A stretch of 10,513 bases of DNA from assembly GCA_003024985.2 (NCBI GenBank), contig PXIH01S0011519.1; one strand, given 5' to 3'. This DNA comes from Euperipatoides rowelli (taxonomy: Eukaryota; Onychophora; Udeonychophora; Euonychophora; Peripatopsidae). Position numbers and translations under genes: made by a program. The number at the start of each line of letters is the position of its first letter. Position 1 is the first letter of the stretch. The notes under the pieces are model-generated. The model ran no database searches. It was not told the DNA's origin and saw only the letters and a list, made by a program, of their open reading frames with translations. This document shows, piece after piece, positions 8,151 to 10,513 of this stretch.

Positions 8151-8156
8151 AATAAA
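8151..8156 (+). terminator. Canonical poly(A) signal AATAAA
   Basis: AATAAA lies 126 bases after the TAA stop of the zinc-finger frame. It is followed at about 8168-8205 by a GT/T-rich stretch (GTAGGTTGTTATTTTTGTTAC) that fits a downstream processing element. Cleavage would be expected near 8170-8180. This is the best candidate 3' end of the transcript. Confidence 0.6.
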
Positions 8157-8715
8157 TTTCTAAAATATATTGTATAGGCTACTGTAGGTTGTTATTTTTG
8201 TTACATACGGTAATTGGATATACACAATTGAAAAAATATTTACCGGTCGTCATTCAACTGAGCATGTATATACAGGATATCACTTACAGAATCACAGATA
8301 AGGTGAATAGGGAATATATTTACTAATTTTAAAAAAATTGCTTTTTTAGAAACATTTAAAATAGCAGTTATTGTATTAGTACAAATTCTCATTGTTTTTA
8401 GAAATGTAATGATAAATTGTATATTGTTGAATTTCTATTTTTACATCTAAGAGATCATTGACTTCCGTAAAAAGTTATCTGTATCTCTCAAATACTTTCA
8501 GCTAGAGTTGGTAAGTCTAAATCTAAAGTATTTTGTTTACAACAATCATTTGTATATTGTGCAACTGCAGCATCATTTTAAGTATGGCAACTAATTAACC
8601 TACATCATTTTTTCCAGCTTTTTTTTTCGTCTGCAAAAATGACCTACCTTATTTGATATCTGCTGAATTGATTAATTTTAATATGGTTAAATAGGTGAAG
8701 ACGAAAACGACAGAA

Positions 8716-8733
8716 ATTAGGATATATCCTAAT
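8716..8733. repeat. 18-bp perfect palindrome
   Basis: ATTAGGATATATCCTAAT is its own reverse complement across all 18 bases. It lies about 690 bp past the zinc-finger stop codon in AT-rich non-coding DNA. It may be chance or a dyad protein-binding site; nothing nearby decides. Confidence 0.6.
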
Positions 8734-8909
8734 AGCATTGTGCAAAAAAAAAATCAGTTGGCATTTGGATTTCTGAAAGATTATTTTTCCTCGGGCGATA
8801 TTTTCATACTACAAATTTAATGACGTTTCTGTATAATAATCTAAGGCATATTAAATTGCATGCCAATGTATTTTTTTTGTTTTGTTAATAATGAAGACAT
8901 TATTGTTAT

Positions 8910-8915
8910 AATAAA
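8910..8915 (+). terminator. Possible distal poly(A) signal AATAAA
   Basis: A second AATAAA, about 890 bases past the stop codon, followed by T-rich sequence. It could give a longer 3' UTR by alternative polyadenylation, or be chance in AT-rich DNA. Confidence 0.3.
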
Positions 8916-9069
8916 AATTAATGTACAGTATATTTCAATGTAATTTATTTAGAAACTATTGTAATTTAAACATTCGCAAAATTAAAGGTTTATCATTACA
9001 ACATGCTTTTACTCACATTAATTAAGATACAACAGGTTTACTAAGTTTTGTATTTTAAAAAAGATATGT

Positions 9070-9089
9070 GAGAGAGAGAGACAGAGAGA
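9070..9089. repeat. Short GA microsatellite
   Basis: About ten GA/GAGA-type dinucleotides with one C interruption (GAGAGAGAGAGACAGAGAGA). A simple-sequence repeat with no evident function. Confidence 0.85.
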
Positions 9090-9462
9090 CCATTTCATTT
9101 ACAGTCAACTCTTAATTTAGAGGTTCTTAGAATTTGGCCCAAAAATCAAAAATTTATACTTTTTTAACTAATTAGGCATAGGTTACTGTATACGCTTGAA
9201 AAACAATGGCACTTTTGAGATAATACCACATCTGAAATGCAATTTCTTTAAAAAAAAACATGTTATACAGTAATTTGCAATGTTGTTTTTTGTTTTGTTT
9301 TAAATATGGCCTATTTTTTACAGTTATATCTTCTGTAACATATTTCAGTATTAAGTGTGTGTATAGAAAATATAATTATATTTTCAGGGGAGTGGGGCAA
9401 CCATATTCATCCATCAGATTAGTAGGATATAGTTTCCTAGTAGGCCTATCCAGAGTTTTTAA

Positions 9463-9547
9463 AACAAAATCATTTTATCGCTCTAAATATGGTTGNTCAG
9501 TGATCAACCATATTTAGATAAAATTAGAGCGATAAAATGATTTTGTT
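9463..9547. repeat. Long near-perfect inverted repeat (fold-back hairpin)
   Basis: The left arm (9463-9495, 33 bases) is the reverse complement of the right arm (9505-9547), except that the right arm carries 10 extra bases (GATAAAATTA, about 9517-9526) which look like a partial copy of its own GATAAAATGA. The centre is NTCAGTGAT. If the N at 9496 is A, the pairing continues to the central G at 9500, leaving almost no loop. It could be a small fold-back element, the trace of a template switch during replication, a small-RNA-type hairpin, or an assembly fold-back artefact. No target-site duplication was evident. Confidence 0.85.
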
Positions 9548-9657
9548 GATCATTCTCTATTGCCTTTTTTGGCCACTATGAGCACTACTGTGCCAGTGTA
9601 AATATATTAAGCGGTAGATTTAACAACCTTGTATTTATCTTATTTTATTTTTTAGTC

Positions 9658-9675
9658 TTTTTTTTTTTTTTTTTT
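9658..9675. repeat. Poly-T run of 18
   Basis: An uninterrupted T homopolymer following a T-rich segment. On the minus strand it would be a poly-A tract, as at the end of a retroposed copy, but no element body is recognisable beside it. Confidence 0.8.
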
Positions 9676-9696
9676 AAACTTGTACTTGTAAAATTA

Positions 9697-9830
9697 ATTA
9701 AATTATACCAACACATTTTANTTTCNGGGNGGGGGGGGGGGCAGGTACCCATTGCCTCCCCTCCTTCCCCCATAAATGGGCCTACACCCTTGTTCAGTAT
9801 TTACATTATTAAATTAGCAAACACATTTTA
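9697..9830. repeat. Imperfect direct repeat flanking a G-rich insert
   Basis: The segment at 9697-9720 (ATTAAATTA, then CCA, then ACACATTTTA) recurs at 9808-9830 with one base missing and two substitutions. The copies sit about 110 bp apart, on either side of the poly-G/C-rich block. It may be a small duplication predating or accompanying insertion of that block, or AT-rich coincidence. The identical 10-base ACACATTTTA core makes coincidence less likely. Confidence 0.5.
9727..9792 (-). mobile_element. Probable transposon end (G-rich, hAT-like terminus), fragment
   Basis: This C/G-rich block stands out from AT-rich surroundings. Read on the minus strand from about 9792 it begins CAAGGGTGTAGGCCC, then a G-rich stretch, then GGCAATGGGTACCTGCCCCC. 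That resembles a style of DNA-transposon end found in many invertebrate genomes (CAGGGGCGTAGG... followed by G-rich and GGCAA...TGCCCC). The poly-G part contains N bases at 9721, 9726 and 9730, so its length is unreliable. No other terminus or transposase is visible. The family assignment rests on resemblance only. Confidence 0.35.
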
Positions 9831-10313
9831 AAAACATTTTTTTAAATTATGCTTTATAAAACAAAACTTTTGAAATAATGCAAATTTGAAAAAAATGTCA
9901 CCAAACAATACCTGAAACGGTAATTCTTTTAAGTATACTTATACTCCATTTATTTGTTTCATGCATTTCATTATTAAATTATCTGGCTAATTATATAAAT
10001 TTTTTTTTCATCTTGACCTGCTAACAAGGATAACAGTGTTGATCTGTTGATGAGGGAATAATGGAGAAAAGCACCATTTATATAATCTTAGACTAATTTC
10101 TGTAAATACAGTAGATGGCCAAGGTCTTTACGAGGCTTTTCAAAGTTCAACAAAAGTTTTACTTAAAGATCAATTATTTAAAAAAATTTTTAAATAAAAA
10201 AGTGAAACAAGCAGATATCATATGAAAATCCTCCATTTGTAGTACTTTTTTTTTTTATGAATTCAGGCTCGTTAAAATGTTGGGCATCACGTCATTATTA
10301 ATTTTGGCTAGAG
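9831..10313. other. Gene-free AT-rich stretch
   Basis: I see no coding frame, RNA gene or complete element here. It contains T and A homopolymer runs and an AT-only inverted repeat at 10174-10197, and ends just before transposon-derived sequence. Confidence 0.6.
10174..10197. repeat. AT-only inverted repeat, 11-bp arms
   Basis: TTATTTAAAAA at 10174-10184 and TTTTTAAATAA at 10187-10197 are exact reverse complements with a 2-base spacer. In sequence this AT-rich, chance is a fair explanation. Confidence 0.55.
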
Positions 10314-10365
10314 CTGTGCTTCTCAACCCCTGGTCCGGTCCATGGAAAAATTTTACTGGTTCACA
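10314..10365 (+). mobile_element. hAT-type transposon end, degenerate, interrupted
   Basis: CTGTGCTTCTCAACCCCTGG followed by TCCGGTCCATGG and a T/A-rich stretch resembles the terminal sequence of common hAT elements (CAGTGCTTCTCAACC..., with GGTCCG-type repeats). The expected CAG at the tip reads CTG, so it is degenerate. After about 52 bases the similarity ends where another element-like end begins at 10366, so this copy looks truncated by a nested insertion. No transposase is present. Confidence 0.5.
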
Positions 10366-10513
10366 CAGGGCCGGCCTTCTCTACATCGGGGCCCGGGTTG
10401 CCAGAAACCATTTGGGGGCCCAATTTTTTCAAATAAAAAAAAACATGCAAAAACATAACTTAAAAAATATTTTATTTAAATTTGTGAGTTAGAACTATTT
10501 TACCCCCCTAACT
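10366..10513 (+). mobile_element. Second hAT-like terminus (CAGGGCCGGCC), runs off the window
   Basis: It begins CAGGGCCGGCCTTC and continues with GGGGCCCGGG and GGGGGCCCAATTTTTTC, the typical look of one group of hAT terminal repeats (CAGGGCCGGC... TTTTT.GGGGCCC). It then becomes AT-rich and leaves the window. hAT insertions create 8-bp target duplications; the bases before it, TGGTTCACA, would contain one copy, but the partner copy lies outside. The small open frame crossing this segment has no protein-like features. Whether this is a full element or a short non-autonomous one cannot be seen. Confidence 0.55.

Larger units (their letters stand above)
8025..9060 (+). other. 3' UTR and downstream non-coding sequence
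   Basis: After the TAA at 8022-8024 no coding frame of interest appears on either strand. The first part, to roughly 8175, is probably 3' UTR. The rest is AT-rich, with homopolymer runs (for example the A run at about 8744-8753), an 18-bp palindrome at 8716 and a second AATAAA at 8910. No RNA gene or recognisable transposon could be supported in this stretch. Confidence 0.6.

Noticed and set aside
9260-9517. 85-codon plus-strand open frame
   Set aside because: It runs over AT-rich sequence and into the left arm of the inverted repeat, contains an N, and its hydrophobic translation shows no family motif.
22-9789. Scattered GGCCTA/TAGGCC words (near 22, 9306, 9451, 9778) as a regulatory signal
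   Set aside because: They are few, unevenly placed in non-coding DNA and lack consistent context; without a genome-wide background count no claim is possible.
10277-10492. 71-codon plus-strand open frame
   Set aside because: It crosses two transposon termini; the translation is an accident of the terminal repeats.
1-10513. CRISPR array, tRNA, rRNA or operon signals
   Set aside because: No spaced short repeats with unique spacers, no cloverleaf-like segment, and gene structure is clearly eukaryotic.

Overview
The window looks like nuclear genomic DNA from an animal, most likely an invertebrate; I cannot name the group. The reasons are strong AT richness, long C2H2 zinc-finger coding sequence with a BTB/POZ start, a typical 3' splice site, AATAAA polyadenylation signals, and hAT-type transposon ends in the downstream flank. 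Isolated N bases (5806, 9496, 9721, 9726, 9730) point to a draft assembly.

Layout: 1-269 is non-coding and reads as the end of an intron. A very large exon follows (about 270-8200, + strand). It holds two long open frames in the same reading frame: 270-4853 (BTB domain plus 17 C2H2 fingers) and 4869-8024 (19 more finger units, 16 with a full classical ligand set). Between them lie one TGA codon and five sense codons. A 20-bp perfect direct repeat, offset by exactly 63 bp, brackets that stop. A poly(A) signal sits at 8151. The remaining 2.3 kb holds no gene that I can support: it has low-complexity runs, palindromes, a long fold-back and transposon ends.

The two frames belong together by architecture. 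Both carry the same three-finger module: finger A (C-x2-C-x12-H-x5-H, resembling U1/JAZ-type fingers), a 3-residue linker, finger B, about 13-17 residues, then finger C. The A-to-B spacing is 26 residues in all eight copies, three before the TGA and five after it. The simplest reading is one giant BTB zinc-finger gene of about 2,580 codons, grown by repeated internal duplication and crossed by an in-frame TGA. Whether that stop is real, read through, removed by splicing, polymorphic or an assembly error cannot be settled here.

The encoded protein is probably nuclear: BTB dimerisation plus nucleic-acid binding. No target or pathway can be read from the sequence.
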